Positions 15,523-24,282 are shown, numbered from the stretch's first letter. The stretch: DNA of 43,835 nucleotides from an uncultured Christensenella sp. (GCA_910577875.1 CAJTNY010000014.1:1-43835), one strand, 5' to 3'. Notes: generated by a model from the letters alone, not told the origin. Numbers and translations are program-made.

Positions 15523-17349
15523 TTATTGTTTTTTCTCCTTAGCCCTCGCTTTGGCGCGAAGCTCCGAATTTAATATTCTCTTTCTTATACGGATATTTTT
15601 GGGAGTTATCTCCAACAATTCGTCGTCCCCGATAAATTCAAGACATTCTTCCAAGCTCATTTTCTTGGGAGTAATAAGTCTTAACGCGTCATCGCTCGAA
15701 CTCGAACGGGTGTTTGTAAGATGCTTCGTCTTGCAGACGTTTACATTTAAGTCGTCGCTCTTTGGAGATTCGCCAATAACCATACCCTCGTAAACGGGCG
15801 TACCCGCGCCGATAAAAAGAGTACCTCTTCCCTGCGCATTGAAAAGCCCGTACGTAACCGCTTCACCCGTTTCGAACGCAACGAGCGAACCCGTGTCGCG
15901 TCTGGAAAATTCGCCTTTATACGGCTGATATTCGAAGAACACGCTGTTCATTACCCCCTCGCCTTTCGTAGAGGTCAAAAACTCCGATTTATAACCGAAC
16001 AGTCCTCTTGCGGGAACTATAAATTCAAGACGAGTACGGCTTCCCACCGCGCTCATATGCAGAAGTTCGCCTTTTCTGTTGCCCATACTCTGGAAAACCG
16101 AACCCGTCGCATCGTCGGGAACGTCAACCATAAGTTTTTCCATAGGTTCGCATCTGACGCCGTCTATTTCCTTGTACATTACGCGCGGGGTCGAGACCTG
16201 AAATTCGTAACCCTCTCTGCGCATATTTTCAATGAGTATCGAAAGGTGCATCTCCCCGCGTCCGCAAACGCGGTAACTATCCGCAGAATCCGTTTCTTCC
16301 ACCCTTAACGAAACGTCGCGGAGGAGTTCGCGGAAAAGCCTGTCCCTTATATGTCTTGTGGTGACCCATTTTCCGTCCTTTCCCGCAAACGGCGAATCGT
16401 TTACCGAAAAAGTCATTTCCACGGTAGGCTCCGTTATCTTTACGAATTTATGCGCCTCTACGCAGTCGGGGGAACAGACGGTATCGCCTATATTTATCTT
16501 TTCAAGTCCAGAAAAACAAATTATATCGCCCGCTTTCGCGCTTTCGCAGGCGACGCGCTGCAATCCCTCTATCTGGTAAAGGTTTACTATCTTTCCCGCT
16601 GTTTTAAGATGTATATTATTGTAATTGGTGACGACCACGCTCTGACCTTGAGTAACACATCCGCGTTCTATTCTACCCACGCCGATACGTCCGACATATT
16701 CGTTATAGTCTATCGAGGAAACGAGAACCTGCGCCGCGCCGTTCTCGTCGACCTCCATCGGCTTAATATGCGACAATATGGTTTCGAAAAGCGGGGTTAA
16801 GTCTTTACCCGCTTCGTTCAAATCGAGCGTCGCCGTACCGTCTCTGCCAGAGCACCATACGACGGGACTCAAAAGCTGGTCGTCGGAAGCGTCGAGTTCC
16901 AAAAGAAGTTCTAAAATTTCGTCCTGAACTTCGTTCAATCTCGCGTCCGCGCGGTCGATTTTATTTACGACTATAATGAGCCTGTGACCCATTTCAAGCG
17001 CTTTCTGCATTACGAAACGGGTCTGCGGCATAGGTCCTTCCGCCGCGTCTACGAGTACGATAACTCCGTTAACCATCATCATTACGCGTTCGACTTCGCC
17101 CGAGAAATCGGCGTGGCCCGGGGTATCTACGACGTTTATTTTTACGCCCTTATAATGAATAGACGTATTCTTTGCAAGTATTGTTATTCCTCTCTCGCGC
17201 TCCAAATCTCCCGAATCCATTACCCTGTCTTCCACAGACTGGTTCTCGCGGAAAGTATTGCTCTGTTTTAACATTGCGTCGACGAGTGTCGTTTTACCGT
17301 GGTCGACGTGTGCGATAATCGCTACGTTTCTCAAATCTTCTCTTAACAT
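15523..17349 (-). CDS. typA: Translational GTPase TypA/BipA
   Basis: A 608-residue ribosome-associated GTPase of the EF-G-like family, linked to 50S assembly and stress growth. G1 AHVDHGKT (residues ~13-20), G2 RGIT, G3 DTPGHADF, and G4 NKID are intact. The beta-barrel, EF-G III/V-like and TypA-specific C-terminal domains follow, at normal length. The start has a GAGG SD (TTTGAGGAAAAACTGAAA before ATG) and a promoter 36 nt further up. It is a single-gene unit; no clear terminator is seen between it and the yabP promoter region. Confidence 0.97.
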   Translation of the reverse strand: MLREDLRNVAIIAHVDHGKTTLVDAMLKQSNTFRENQSVEDRVMDSGDLERERGITILAKNTSIHYKGVKINVVDTPGHADFSGEVERVMMMVNGVIVLVDAAEGPMPQTRFVMQKALEMGHRLIIVVNKIDRADARLNEVQDEILELLLELDASDDQLLSPVVWCSGRDGTATLDLNEAGKDLTPLFETILSHIKPMEVDENGAAQVLVSSIDYNEYVGRIGVGRIERGCVTQGQSVVVTNYNNIHLKTAGKIVNLYQIEGLQRVACESAKAGDIICFSGLEKINIGDTVCSPDCVEAHKFVKITEPTVEMTFSVNDSPFAGKDGKWVTTRHIRDRLFRELLRDVSLRVEETDSADSYRVCGRGEMHLSILIENMRREGYEFQVSTPRVMYKEIDGVRCEPMEKLMVDVPDDATGSVFQSMGNRKGELLHMSAVGSRTRLEFIVPARGLFGYKSEFLTSTKGEGVMNSVFFEYQPYKGEFSRRDTGSLVAFETGEAVTYGLFNAQGRGTLFIGAGTPVYEGMVIGESPKSDDLNVNVCKTKHLTNTRSSSSDDALRLITPKKMSLEECLEFIGDDELLEITPKNIRIRKRILNSELRAKARAKEKKQ

Positions 17350-17384
17350 TTTCAGTTTTTCCTCAAATTAATTTACCATTGGAA

Positions 17385-17413
17385 ATTTTAATACTATTTC
17401 GCGAAAAATACAA
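17385..17413 (-). promoter_or_regulatory. typA promoter
   Basis: Minus-strand TTGTAT (17408-17413), 17-bp spacer, TAAAAT (17385-17390), giving a leader of about 30 nt that contains the GAGG SD of typA. The rest of the gap (17414-17478) is AT-rich with no clear terminator for the upstream lipoprotein gene. Confidence 0.5.
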
Positions 17414-17478
17414 CTTCATTTAACGCACGGAGATAAATTTATTATTTTTGTGCAAAAATCAAATTTTTAAAAAATCCG

Positions 17479-18546
17479 TTACAGTCTTATAACGTTTTCC
17501 AATACCGAGTTTGCCCTCAGCCAACCTATATACTTAAATTCCGAAAGTTCGGGTTCGTATAAAAAACAGGCGACCGTCGACGCGTTCGAGTATGCGGCCA
17601 TTCCGAACATACCCGTATCCCAATACCGCGCGGATAAATAAATCTCCCCGTTCAGTATCAATACTTCGCCGAAAGTCAGTTCAACCCCGAAAATTTCCTC
17701 TACGCGCCGGAATTCTTCCGACTTTTCGCGCAGTTCCGAAACGGTAACCGAAAAACCGCCGTCCGTTCCGTATTCGTCGATATTTATAACGTCGTCGTTT
17801 ACTTCGCACACATATTTTTTTCCGTTATATTCTTTCAGCCTTTCTTCCGCCGCTTTTTCTAAAATCCCAGCGGTATCCGCAGTTTCGCCCGTTATATAAT
17901 CGACTGCATAAAATTTTCCCGAACCGACATCCTTAAAAAGAAAAACGTTTCCATACGCATAATACAGACTGTAACCATTTTCGACGGTTAAATTTACGCT
18001 CGTATTTTCCAGACAATTTGATTTTACGATTTCAAAAGAACCGCTTTCCGCGGTATATACAACGGTATCGCCGAATTTATCGACTGAAAGATTGCGGATA
18101 CCCGAACCGGCTCCGTCTTCCAAAGTTTCGATAATCCTGTATATACGTGATTTAAGCCCGACGATATCTATTACGCCGAAATCGTATTCGGTTTTAAAAT
18201 AACTATAACCGGAAGGAGCCTTGTTGCCCGTATTTTCCTGATAATATTTGCAAATAAAAAAATAATAATTTCCGCGATACTCTCCCGTCAAAGACGTTAA
18301 CGAGCCGCTGTTTTCTTTGCGTCCCGCTTTTTTTACAGCCCTGAGAGCGACTTCCGTCAATAAAGTCTGCTTTCTACCTCGTGTTACAGCATTGCTGCCC
18401 GCAACGATATAATCGCCGTAAACCCCGATACGCTTCGCTTTGTTGGTTTTCGTAACGATACACGACGGCAAAATAATCAGCGCGCATAAAAACACAATAA
18501 CCGTTAAAACAAAACGGTATTTTTTCAATCCTTTACGCTTATTCAA
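17479..18546 (-). CDS. Putative lipoprotein of unknown function
   Basis: A 355-residue protein with a basic N-terminus, a hydrophobic stretch at about 11-27, and a lipobox-like LPSC (Cys29), so probably a lipid-anchored extracellular protein. The mature part is rich in Tyr, Gly and Val with strand-like segments, suggesting a beta-sheet or propeller-like fold, but no family is recognised. The ATG overlaps the gpsA stop by 4 nt, so it is translated with gpsA. It ends the long leftward operon starting at mrnC. The pairing with glycerol-3-phosphate dehydrogenase does not by itself suggest a role. Confidence 0.75.
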   Translation of the reverse strand: MNKRKGLKKYRFVLTVIVFLCALIILPSCIVTKTNKAKRIGVYGDYIVAGSNAVTRGRKQTLLTEVALRAVKKAGRKENSGSLTSLTGEYRGNYYFFICKYYQENTGNKAPSGYSYFKTEYDFGVIDIVGLKSRIYRIIETLEDGAGSGIRNLSVDKFGDTVVYTAESGSFEIVKSNCLENTSVNLTVENGYSLYYAYGNVFLFKDVGSGKFYAVDYITGETADTAGILEKAAEERLKEYNGKKYVCEVNDDVINIDEYGTDGGFSVTVSELREKSEEFRRVEEIFGVELTFGEVLILNGEIYLSARYWDTGMFGMAAYSNASTVACFLYEPELSEFKYIGWLRANSVLENVIRL

Positions 18547-19532
18547 AATTCACTCTTAGTACTGCGTTCAAACAGTTTTAATATTATACGCATACAGTTT
18601 TTTGCGCCGTCTCCGCTCCCGAATACGCGCGAATTGAAACAGACTTCGTAAACCGCGTTTGTTATCGGTAAATCCACGTTATATTCGTCTCCGAGTTTTT
18701 TCATAGCCTTGGCGGTCATTACCCCTTCGGCAAGCTTATCGAATTTCGCGCCGTGCGCCATCATTTCTCCGTATTTGCGGTTGTGCGAATATTCGGAGAA
18801 AAGAGTAGTTTCGTAATCGCCGAGATGCGCAAGACCGTAAGCGGAGTTGAATTTTCCGCCCATAGCCTGAATTAATCTTCCCACCTCGTTAGCGCCCCTC
18901 GACATAAGCGGTCCTTTCAAACTTACGTATCCGCTTCCGTCGAGCACTCCCGCGGCAATGCCTAATACGTTTTTCGCCGCCGCGCCTATCTCGGAACCTA
19001 TCAAATCGTTTCCGTAATAAAACCTTATCAGATTGCTCTTGAAGTTGTCGGCAAGATAGCGTTTAAGATTTTCGTTTTCGCTGTCTATGACCATACAGTT
19101 CGGTATGCCCTGCGTAAAAGCCTGAATATGACCTGGGCCTACCCACACAGCTATTTTATCCGAAGAAATACCGCTTTCTTTTAATACCTGCGAAAGTCTT
19201 TTGCCGGTGCTTTCCTCGATACCTTTCATACATAGCACAAACGGTTTGCCCGTGACGTTGTACTGTGTAATTTTGCTCATAAACCCGCGCAGTCCCTGCG
19301 AAGATATGGAGATAATTATCACGTCGGCGTTTTCTACGGCGTACTGCAAATCGCAAGTTAAAGTTATACTCTTATCGAGCGTCACGTAATCGTTTTTGCC
19401 CGTATTTTTTAAAATTTCGTAAGAATAGTCGCCTTCGGGTCCCCAGGATATTACGCTGTTTTTAAGAACCGTCGCCTGATACCACGCGATAAACGAACCC
19501 CAGCGTCCGCAACCCAATACCGATACTTTCAT
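18543..19532 (-). CDS. gpsA: NAD(P)H-dependent glycerol-3-phosphate dehydrogenase (divergent)
   Basis: A 329-residue enzyme that reduces dihydroxyacetone phosphate to glycerol-3-phosphate for phospholipid synthesis. The N-terminal Rossmann motif is GCGRWG. AAAKNVLGIAAG carries the catalytic Lys, and GANEVGRLIQAMGG is the substrate-binding region. The usual GPSFA-like segment reads GPGHIQAF, and the Rossmann second strand ends SWGPEGD rather than the typical Arg-containing loop, so this is a divergent family member. The start at 19532 is set by GGAG a few nt upstream; the longer frame begins at TTG inside that SD. Other 2-hydroxyacid-type dehydrogenases with this fold are the alternative. Confidence 0.82.
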   Translation of the reverse strand: MKVSVLGCGRWGSFIAWYQATVLKNSVISWGPEGDYSYEILKNTGKNDYVTLDKSITLTCDLQYAVENADVIIISISSQGLRGFMSKITQYNVTGKPFVLCMKGIEESTGKRLSQVLKESGISSDKIAVWVGPGHIQAFTQGIPNCMVIDSENENLKRYLADNFKSNLIRFYYGNDLIGSEIGAAAKNVLGIAAGVLDGSGYVSLKGPLMSRGANEVGRLIQAMGGKFNSAYGLAHLGDYETTLFSEYSHNRKYGEMMAHGAKFDKLAEGVMTAKAMKKLGDEYNVDLPITNAVYEVCFNSRVFGSGDGAKNCMRIILKLFERSTKSEF

Positions 19533-19553
19533 AAATTGCTCCAAATATATTTA

Positions 19554-19619
19554 ATTCACAAAAATCTCGGCTGTTCTGCGCCTGCGATTTTTCGTGATTT
19601 CAAAGGCTCCGCCTTTCTT
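19554..19619. repeat. 66-bp direct repeat, copy 1
   Basis: Identical over 66 bp to 19747-19812, offset by 193 bp. The unit contains a hairpin-forming pair (CACAAAAATC with GATTTTTCGTG) and ends in AAAGGCTCCGCCTTTCTT, itself a small stem-loop with a T-rich tail. It lies in the gap between recR and gpsA. Confidence 0.9.
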
Positions 19620-19726
19620 TGTGTGATTTTAAGGGCAAACTTATTATTTAATCACACAAATTCAATCCGCCGAGGCGGATGTTTCCGCAAATTGAGTGCG
19701 CTACGCAAAAAACGCGGTTTTTGCGT
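19618..19726. repeat. Palindrome cluster between the two direct-repeat copies
   Basis: Three inverted repeats lie in tandem. TTTGTGTGATT/AATCACACAAA is at 19618-19628 with 19650-19660. ATCCGCC/GGCGGAT is at 19665-19680. ACGCAAAAA/TTTTTGCGT is at 19703-19711 with 19718-19726. Nothing here looks coding. With the flanking direct repeats it resembles a non-autonomous interspersed element (MITE- or REP-like), or a processed RNA region inside the operon. Confidence 0.75.
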
Positions 19727-19746
19727 GCGCCGTAATTTCATTTATT

Positions 19747-19812
19747 ATTCACAAAAATCTCGGCTGTTCTGCGCCTGCGATTTTTCGTGATTTCAAAGGC
19801 TCCGCCTTTCTT
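19747..19812. repeat. 66-bp direct repeat, copy 2
   Basis: A second identical copy of the 19554-19619 unit. Its last two bases overlap the recR stop codon (19811-19813), so the element directly abuts recR. Confidence 0.9.
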
Positions 19813-20404
19813 AAATAGACTTTCTCTCGGATAACGCTCTCGACAAAGTCACTTCGTCCGTATATTCGAGTTCGCTTCCTATCGGAATACCGTGCGCAAG
19901 ACGGGTCACATTTATACCGAGAGGCTTTAAAAGTTTAGCGATATACATTGCGGTCGCTTCCCCTTCCACGTCCGGATTCGTAGCCATAATTACTTCCGAA
20001 ACTTCTCCGCCGTTTACACGCGCAAGCAGTTCCTTTATTCTTATATCGTTCGGACCTACGCCGTCCATAGGGCTGATTACTCCATGTAAAACGTGATATA
20101 CACCCTTAAACTCGCGCAGTTTTTCCATAGCAATAACGTCTTTGGGTTCCTTAACCACGCAGATAACCGATTTATCGCGCTTTTTGCATATTTCGCAGAC
20201 GTCCTCTTCCGTAAAGTTCCCGCAAACCTTGCAGTATCTTACCTTGCGTTTACAGTTTATTATACTGTCCGCAAAACTGCGCGCTTCGGTTTCGGTCATA
20301 CCGATAATTTTATACGCGTAACGCTGAGCCGTCTTTTTGCCGACCCCGGGAAGCTTTGAAAATTCGTTAATCAATCTGCCGATAGGCTCTATAAATACGT
20401 CCAC
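19811..20404 (-). CDS. recR: Recombination protein RecR
   Basis: A 197-residue recombinational repair protein that works with RecO (and RecF) to load RecA at gaps. The N-terminal helix-hairpin-helix (LPGVGKKTAQRYA) is followed by a four-cysteine zinc finger (CKVCGNF...CEICKK) and a TOPRIM domain (VCVVKEPKDV-like start, NPDVEGEATA). The start codon is GTG at 20404, with GAGGA 7 nt upstream. It is preceded by ybaB and dnaX, the classic conserved trio. Confidence 0.97.
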   Translation of the reverse strand: MDVFIEPIGRLINEFSKLPGVGKKTAQRYAYKIIGMTETEARSFADSIINCKRKVRYCKVCGNFTEEDVCEICKKRDKSVICVVKEPKDVIAMEKLREFKGVYHVLHGVISPMDGVGPNDIRIKELLARVNGGEVSEVIMATNPDVEGEATAMYIAKLLKPLGINVTRLAHGIPIGSELEYTDEVTLSRALSERKSI

Positions 20405-20454
20405 CGATTATCCTCGCAATGAATTTGAAAAATAATGAAATTATTTACCAGTTC

Positions 20455-20820
20455 TCAAAACAGTCCGCCCGTTTTTCCGAACGGTCCCATTTTTTCCTCG
20501 TACGCTTCGTCTGCCTTTTTGTATCCGTCGTTTATGGCAGCCATTATAAGGTCTTCGAGCATTTCTATATCGTCCTCGTCGGTAATGTCGACGGTTTGGG
20601 ACAATCTGCTTCCGAATTCTATACCGTTGATTATCTTTTTGCCGTTCATATACACGACGACCGTTTCGTCGCCCTCTTCCCCGCCGCCCGAAAGTCCTAC
20701 GACTTCGAGCTCTTCGAGTTCTTTCTCTGCTTCCTGCATCTGCTCCTGCATTTTCTGAGCCTGCTTCATCAGATTCTGCATATTGCCCATTCCGCCCATA
20801 CCGCCTTTAAATCCTGCCAT
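20455..20820 (-). CDS. ybaB: YbaB/EbfC family nucleoid-associated protein
   Basis: A 121-residue DNA-binding dimer of the YbaB/EbfC family. The Gly/Met-rich start (GGMGGMGNMQNLMKQAQ) leads into a Gln/Glu-rich helix. A VVGLSGGGEEGDETVVVYMNG-type sheet follows (in parts), then an acidic helical end. The start at 20820 has a strong GGAGGT SD; the longer open frame upstream lacks one. It lies between dnaX and recR as in most bacteria. Confidence 0.95.
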   Translation of the reverse strand: MAGFKGGMGGMGNMQNLMKQAQKMQEQMQEAEKELEELEVVGLSGGGEEGDETVVVYMNGKKIINGIEFGSRLSQTVDITDEDDIEMLEDLIMAAINDGYKKADEAYEEKMGPFGKTGGLF

Positions 20821-20873
20821 CTTATTACCTCCAAAATCAAATAACTGCAATTTAATTTTACACGGCGCCGCCG

Positions 20874-22550
20874 TCATTTTATTTCTATGTCAGAGCCCTC
20901 GAAATTGCGCTTCAATTGCTTCAAAGCCTTGTCGTAATCGCTTTCGCCTTTCTTTATTAAGCGAACCTCGTGTTGATTTACTCCGAGTTCGGCAAGCGCG
21001 CCGGATATAAAAGTTGCGTTATCCGCGCGCGTTAAGCCCTTAGCCACAGCTTCGCTTTCAGTAGTGAGAATAAGTTTTTCGCCCTCGAAGAAACTGCCCA
21101 AATCCATACACAGAGTAAACAGAACCGCATTTCTGTGCGTAGTTCTGAGGGAACGGATAAATTTTCCGAAAACGCCCGTCTTTTCGTTTTCGCCGAGCGT
21201 TCTTACGGAGCCGACGAGCGGTTTTTCGGAAGTCTCCCAAAGGTTCGGCTGAACGGAATTTTCCGTTAGAGGTTTCTTAGCTTCGTTTTTAGCGGACGAA
21301 GCGAAAGGCGCCTGCTCCTCTTCGTTTTGAAGTTTCAATCTCTGAACGGGTTTAAAGCTTTCGGTCTTTGCCGCGTTACTTGGCGCTGAAACGGGTATGC
21401 CGTTCTCCAATTTTTTTTCAAGCAAGTTTATCTTGCCTAAAATAGCGTCAATGTTATAATCTATCTGAGGCATTGCGCATTTTAAAATTGCGGTTTCGAG
21501 CGTGATTTTTCCGTTTAACGAATAACGCATATCCGCTTCCGCCTTGGACAAAATCTCCGTGACGCGCAGAATTTTATGTCCGTCGCAAAGAGAACAAACC
21601 TGCTCTATGCGTTTAAAAGTTTCCGCGGGGAGATTGACTATCTCGCGCGCGTTTTTACAAATTTTAACAATAGCGCAATTGTTTAAAAAATTCAGTATAT
21701 CTTTTACGAGTACGCCTATGCTCTTGCCCGTCGAAAGTATGCTCTCGACTGCCGAGAGAGAACCCGACGCGTTTTCCTGCATAATATTTTCGGCAAGCTC
21801 TGCAATGGAGTAAAAATCTGCGCTTCCGAGCACCGTGTTTACGTCTTCATAGGTAAGTTTACCGTTTGCATAGGACGCGCACATATCCGCAATCGAAAGA
21901 CTGTCGCGGGCGCTTCCCGCTCCGGCGCGGGCAATTGCCGAGACCGCTTCGTCCTCGTAATTCTTGCCTGTCTTGTCGAAGACGCTCTTAACAAGCCCTT
22001 CCAAATCTTTTTGCGGTATGAGCTTGAAATCGAAGCGCATACAGCGCGAAAGAATAGTTGCGGGAATTTTCTGGGGTTCCGTAGTCGCGAGTATGAAAAC
22101 CGCGTGCGCGGGCGGTTCTTCCAAAGTTTTAAGCACCGCGTTGAACGCGGAAGCCGTCAGCATATGAACCTCGTCTATAATATATACTTTGTACTTTCCC
22201 GAAACAGGCGGATACTGGACTTTTTCTCTTAAGTCTCGCATTTCATCCACGCCGTTATTGGAGGCGGCGTCGATTTCCGAAATATCGAGATTCCCTCCCG
22301 ACGAAAGCGAAATACAAGTTTTACATTTTCCGCAAGGCGAACCGTCCTTAGGATTTTCGCAGTTTATGGCCCTCGCAAAAATTTTGGCGAGAGTGGTTTT
22401 GCCTGTTCCGCGCGGTCCGCAGAAAAGATACGCGTGACCGATTTTGTTGTCCGCAATCTGGTTTTTGAGAGTACGGACTATATGTTCCTGTCTTACAACC
22501 GTATCGAAAGAAACGGGGCGGAATGTTCTGTAAAACGCGAGGTATGCCAT
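20874..22550 (-). CDS. dnaX: DNA polymerase III subunit gamma/tau
   Basis: A 558-residue clamp-loader ATPase. Walker A is GPRGTGKTTLAK (residues ~45-56). The zinc-binding cysteines lie in CENPKDGSPCGKCKTC, Walker B is IIDEVHM, and the SRC sensor reads LSRCMRF. The C-terminal third is variable, with a long linker, as expected for tau. No evident slippery heptamer for a short gamma form was found by eye. GGAGGA lies just before the ATG, 1 nt after the sigma factor stop. It is part of the mrnC-rlmB-sigH-dnaX-ybaB-recR run. Confidence 0.96.
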   Translation of the reverse strand: MAYLAFYRTFRPVSFDTVVRQEHIVRTLKNQIADNKIGHAYLFCGPRGTGKTTLAKIFARAINCENPKDGSPCGKCKTCISLSSGGNLDISEIDAASNNGVDEMRDLREKVQYPPVSGKYKVYIIDEVHMLTASAFNAVLKTLEEPPAHAVFILATTEPQKIPATILSRCMRFDFKLIPQKDLEGLVKSVFDKTGKNYEDEAVSAIARAGAGSARDSLSIADMCASYANGKLTYEDVNTVLGSADFYSIAELAENIMQENASGSLSAVESILSTGKSIGVLVKDILNFLNNCAIVKICKNAREIVNLPAETFKRIEQVCSLCDGHKILRVTEILSKAEADMRYSLNGKITLETAILKCAMPQIDYNIDAILGKINLLEKKLENGIPVSAPSNAAKTESFKPVQRLKLQNEEEQAPFASSAKNEAKKPLTENSVQPNLWETSEKPLVGSVRTLGENEKTGVFGKFIRSLRTTHRNAVLFTLCMDLGSFFEGEKLILTTESEAVAKGLTRADNATFISGALAELGVNQHEVRLIKKGESDYDKALKQLKRNFEGSDIEIK

Positions 22551-23108
22551 TTAATCCTCCGCAGAAATTAATTTCTGTAATTTATTTTTTGCGCGGTTAA
22601 GCGCGTTATCAACGCTCTTCGCGCTCTTGCCTAGAGCGGACGAAATTTCTGTCATCGTCATTCCTTCTGTATACATCTCAAAAGCTTTGAATTCGAGAGA
22701 GGATAGATTTTTGCTCATTTTATGCAGAAGTTCACGCTTGTCTTCGCGCATAATAACTTCGTCTTCGGGACTTTCATAAATCGTATATTTTTCACCTATT
22801 TCCAAAATAGGTAAAAAATTATTGAGCGCGGAATGTCTGTCCGCTCCGCTTTTTTTGACAGTATCGAGAATACGGTTCCTTATACACCTGTCGGCATATG
22901 CGCAGAAACTTCCTCCGTCCGATTTGTAACCGTTTACTGCTGAGTACAGACCGCACATACCTTCCTGCACTAAATCCTCCGGCTCGCCACCGCATAAAAA
23001 GAAACGGCGCGCGATTTTGAGTACGCGGGGCTTAAATATTTTGTACAGCTCTTCCCATGCGGACTTATCTCCGCTCTGACAGAGAACCGCCAATTCTTCA
23101 ACCGTCAT
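22551..23108 (-). CDS. sigH: RNA polymerase sigma factor, SigH (Spo0H)-like
   Basis: A 185-residue sigma-70 family protein. Region 2 is visible as the EDLVQEGMCGLYSAV core-binding helix and the SFCAYADRCIRNRILDTVK segment, and region 4 as the MTMTEISSALGKSAKSVDNALNRAKNKL helix-turn-helix (in parts). Regions 1 and 3 are absent or short, as in SigH, which drives early stationary-phase and sporulation genes. The RFFLCGGEPEDLVQEG stretch and the position after mrnC and rlmB, as in B. subtilis, favour SigH over an ECF factor. It is about 30 residues shorter than B. subtilis SigH. The rae1/yacP gene usually between rlmB and sigH is missing. Confidence 0.82.
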   Translation of the reverse strand: MTVEELAVLCQSGDKSAWEELYKIFKPRVLKIARRFFLCGGEPEDLVQEGMCGLYSAVNGYKSDGGSFCAYADRCIRNRILDTVKKSGADRHSALNNFLPILEIGEKYTIYESPEDEVIMREDKRELLHKMSKNLSSLEFKAFEMYTEGMTMTEISSALGKSAKSVDNALNRAKNKLQKLISAED

Positions 23109-23818
23109 TGTCTTTTTCTCACTGCCTCGTAAGCGGCTATTCCGAAAGCGACAGACGCGTTCAAGGAATTAACCTTGCCTTTTAAAGGTATTGAGAGCGT
23201 AAAATCGCATTTTTCGCGCGTAAGTCTTCTGACTCCTCTGTCCTCTCCTCCAACGACTATCGCTATATTTCCCGTTAAATCGGCACCGTAAATATCGCTG
23301 CCGTCAGCTTCCAATGCGTAAAGCCAGTAGCCGTTCTTTTTCAATTCGTCTATCGCACGGTTCAAAGAGTTTACTTTTGCTACTTTGACGTGGTTTGCCG
23401 CGCCCGCGGAAATGCGGATAACCGCCTCCGTCACGCTCGCCGAATTTGTCGACGGAATTATTACTCCGTCCGCGCCCGCGCATTCGGCAACCCTTATTAT
23501 AGAACCGAGATTGTGAACGTCTTCTATTCCGTCGCAAAGCACGATAAAACCGCCGTTTTCGCGCTTTGAAGAGATAACGTCTTCAAGAGAGGAATATATG
23601 AAATCGGTAGTATACGCAATTACGCCCTGATGTCTGCCTTCTTCGCTCTGTTTGTCGAGAACTTTTCTCTCGACGAACTGCACGCGGACGTTCTTTTTGC
23701 GCGCCTCGGCGAATATCGATTTAAGCGAACCCTGAGGATTCTTTTCGATAAGCAATTTATCTATATTTTTATCGGTTTTAAGCAACTCTATAACCGCGTT
23801 TCTTCCTTCCGTTTTCAT
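23105..23818 (-). CDS. rlmB: 23S rRNA (guanosine-2'-O-)-methyltransferase RlmB, TrmH family
   Basis: A 237-residue SPOUT methyltransferase. The N-terminal substrate-binding domain (to ~75) is followed by the trefoil-knot domain. Motif 1 includes LCDGIEDVHNLGSIIR with the catalytic Arg and Asn. Motif 2 is IVVGGEDRGV, and motif 3 is IPLKGKVNSLNASVA. It methylates ribose of a 23S rRNA guanosine (G2251 in E. coli). It overlaps mrnC and sigH by 4 nt each. Confidence 0.94.
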   Translation of the reverse strand: MKTEGRNAVIELLKTDKNIDKLLIEKNPQGSLKSIFAEARKKNVRVQFVERKVLDKQSEEGRHQGVIAYTTDFIYSSLEDVISSKRENGGFIVLCDGIEDVHNLGSIIRVAECAGADGVIIPSTNSASVTEAVIRISAGAANHVKVAKVNSLNRAIDELKKNGYWLYALEADGSDIYGADLTGNIAIVVGGEDRGVRRLTREKCDFTLSIPLKGKVNSLNASVAFGIAAYEAVRKRQ

Positions 23819-24216
23819 AAATTATCTCCTGCCTCTATTCCGAGCAATTCATTTATACGTTCGTATCTGCCGGTCAGATATAGATATCCCAAAACCGCCT
23901 CGAACCCAGTGGAACGGTTGTATTCCGCAACGCTCGCGTTTTTGCTTCTGGTAGCTTTTTTTGCGTTCCTGCCTCTTTTATATATATCCGTTTCCTCATC
24001 GGTGAATAACGGAAGAAGTTTTTCTAAAAGTCCGCTTTGTCCGTGCGCGGAAACCCGCGCGGAAGCAAGCTTTTGCAACGTTCCCGTACTGTAATCGGTA
24101 GAGAGCACGAGCGCTTCGCGAACGTATAAAGAATATACCGCGTCGCCCACAAAAGCGAGCGTAACGGGACTTAGATTGCGGGCATATTCAGCTGAAACCA
24201 CTGTAAACATATCCAT
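23815..24216 (-). CDS. mrnC: Mini-ribonuclease III
   Basis: A 133-residue RNase III catalytic domain without the dsRNA-binding domain. LAFVGDAVYSLYVRE carries the conserved Asp of the signature, and a second acidic segment with Glu follows near the C-terminus (GFEAVLGYLYL). Mini-III matures 23S rRNA in B. subtilis. It leads the long leftward operon. There is no SD before the ATG at 24216; the promoter predicts an ~11-nt leader. Confidence 0.94.
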   Translation of the reverse strand: MDMFTVVSAEYARNLSPVTLAFVGDAVYSLYVREALVLSTDYSTGTLQKLASARVSAHGQSGLLEKLLPLFTDEETDIYKRGRNAKKATRSKNASVAEYNRSTGFEAVLGYLYLTGRYERINELLGIEAGDNL

Positions 24217-24233
24217 TATAAAAAACCATTCTT

Positions 24234-24262
24234 ATTATAAAACATTGTCATAAAAAAATCAA
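24234..24262 (-). promoter_or_regulatory. Promoter of the mrnC-rlmB-sigH-dnaX operon
   Basis: Minus-strand TTGATT (24257-24262), 17-bp spacer, TATAAT (24234-24239). The predicted start near 24227 leaves a very short leader with no SD before mrnC, a milder form of the leaderless design seen at 2.4-4.6 kb. Confidence 0.6.
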
Positions 24263-24282
24263 ATATTAAGTAGTATATAAGC

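Noticed and set aside
19536..19790. 84-codon rightward frame between gpsA and recR
   Set aside because: It spans both 66-bp repeats and the palindromes, repeats its own residues as a consequence, and has no SD or family resemblance.
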